From positions 1 to 5,709 of the forward strand of contig CALKOE010000204.1 of the NCBI GenBank assembly GCA_938091985.1: a stretch of DNA of 5,709 nt, given 5' to 3'. Every line of letters begins with the position of its first letter. The stretch's first letter is position 1. Shown here piece by piece: positions 5,314 to 5,709 of this stretch. The notes beneath the pieces are model-generated. The model was not told the DNA's origin. It did not search any database and was given only the letters and a program-made list of their open reading frames with translations. Position numbers and translations under genes: made by a program. This DNA comes from an uncultured Acidimicrobiales bacterium (GTDB lineage Bacteria; Actinomycetota; Acidimicrobiia; Acidimicrobiales; Aldehydirespiratoraceae).

Positions 5314-5709
5314 ATGATCGAGCAGTTCATCGACGCGATGGGCGGCGAGCGTCCGGCGCTGGTCGACTACCAGCAGAAGATCGAAGTCGAGATACCGGGC
5401 ATCGACATCCCCTGCATCGGCTTCACGGACTTCGGCTTCGAGGACGCGATCGTGGACCTCAAGACGACCACGCGGCTCCCCAGCAGCATCACATCAGCGC
5501 ACCGCAGGCAGGGCGCGATCTACGCCCAGGCCGCAGGCAATCGGGGCGTCGACTTCCTCTACGTCACACCGAAAAAGTGGGCGCGTTACCAGCTCGACGA
5601 CTGGCAGCAGGACTGGGACGAGGTGGTGCAGACCGCCCAGCGCCTGGAGAAGTTCCTCGGCCTCTTCGAGACGCGCGAGGAAGTCGCTGCGGCGGTCATC
5701 CCCGACTAC
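5314..5709 (+). CDS. RecB/Cas4-type PD-(D/E)XK nuclease, phage-like, partial at both ends
   Basis: There are 132 codons from the ATG at 5314 to the window edge with no stop. The ATG has no Shine-Dalgarno sequence, and plausible protein sequence continues upstream in frame (ARDRERANIAP), so the true start is probably lost at the junction. Numbered from this ATG, the RecB-nuclease signatures appear in order: GFTD (36-39), the metal-binding Asp48 and Lys50 of IVDLKTT (46-52), and QxxxY (Gln66-Tyr70 in RRQGAIYAQA). DFLYVTPKKW follows, then a helical region with LEKFLGLFETREEVAAAVIPDY. The upstream His motif usual in RecB/Cas4 nucleases is not visible. Proteins of this kind, labelled PD-(D/E)XK nuclease, are frequent in tailed phages and prophages, where they act in DNA end processing or recombination. 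Phage origin is inference. It is unrelated in function to F420 synthesis. Confidence 0.78.
   Translation, partial: MIEQFIDAMGGERPALVDYQQKIEVEIPGIDIPCIGFTDFGFEDAIVDLKTTTRLPSSITSAHRRQGAIYAQAAGNRGVDFLYVTPKKWARYQLDDWQQDWDEVVQTAQRLEKFLGLFETREEVAAAVIPDY

Overview
The window is high-GC DNA with tightly packed genes. It reads as a chromosomal segment of an actinobacterium, most likely from the Acidimicrobiia or a related lineage. The reasons are the coenzyme F420 genes cofD-cofE, GTG/ATG starts, a TANNNT-type -10 box directly in front of a GTG start, and the grouping of F420 genes with sugar-nucleotide genes. The lineage is an inference from content and style, not from a marker gene.

Layout: (1) 2-808 (+), the C-terminal part of a GT4-type glycosyltransferase whose start lies outside the window. 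(2) 866-1744 (+), an unrecognised membrane-anchored protein with His-rich motifs (HWH, HTH, HIH) and a C-terminal tail of eight six-residue repeats (GDDATT type). (3) 1787-2791 (+), a sugar-1-phosphate nucleotidylyltransferase resembling mannose-1-phosphate guanylyltransferase, with a C-terminal left-handed beta-helix. (4) 2791-3801 (+), galE, UDP-glucose 4-epimerase, translationally coupled to the previous gene. (5) 3818-4519 (-), cofE, F420-0:L-glutamate ligase, converging on galE with a 16 bp gap. (6) 4516-about 5277 (-), cofD, 2-phospho-L-lactate transferase, overlapping cofE by ATGA and missing its N-terminal quarter. (7) about 5280-5709 (+), a RecB/Cas4-type PD-(D/E)XK nuclease of phage character, open at the window end.

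The plus-strand genes supply activated sugars (NDP-mannose-like and UDP-galactose/GalNAc-like) and a glycosyltransferase for cell-surface glycans, possibly alongside a surface protein. The minus-strand pair performs two successive steps of F420 assembly: CofD makes F420-0 or its dehydro form, and CofE adds glutamates. The neighbourhood recalls the mycobacterial fbiA-fbiB...manB-wbbL region.

The main anomaly is at about 5271-5290. CofD homology stops abruptly just upstream of its DPERGWGL motif and an oppositely oriented phage-like nuclease takes over, itself apparently lacking its N-terminal part. Two genes truncated at one point indicate a recombination or insertion junction, or a chimeric assembly join. 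No tRNA, rRNA, CRISPR array or insertion sequence was seen. No non-coding stretch exceeds 60 bp.
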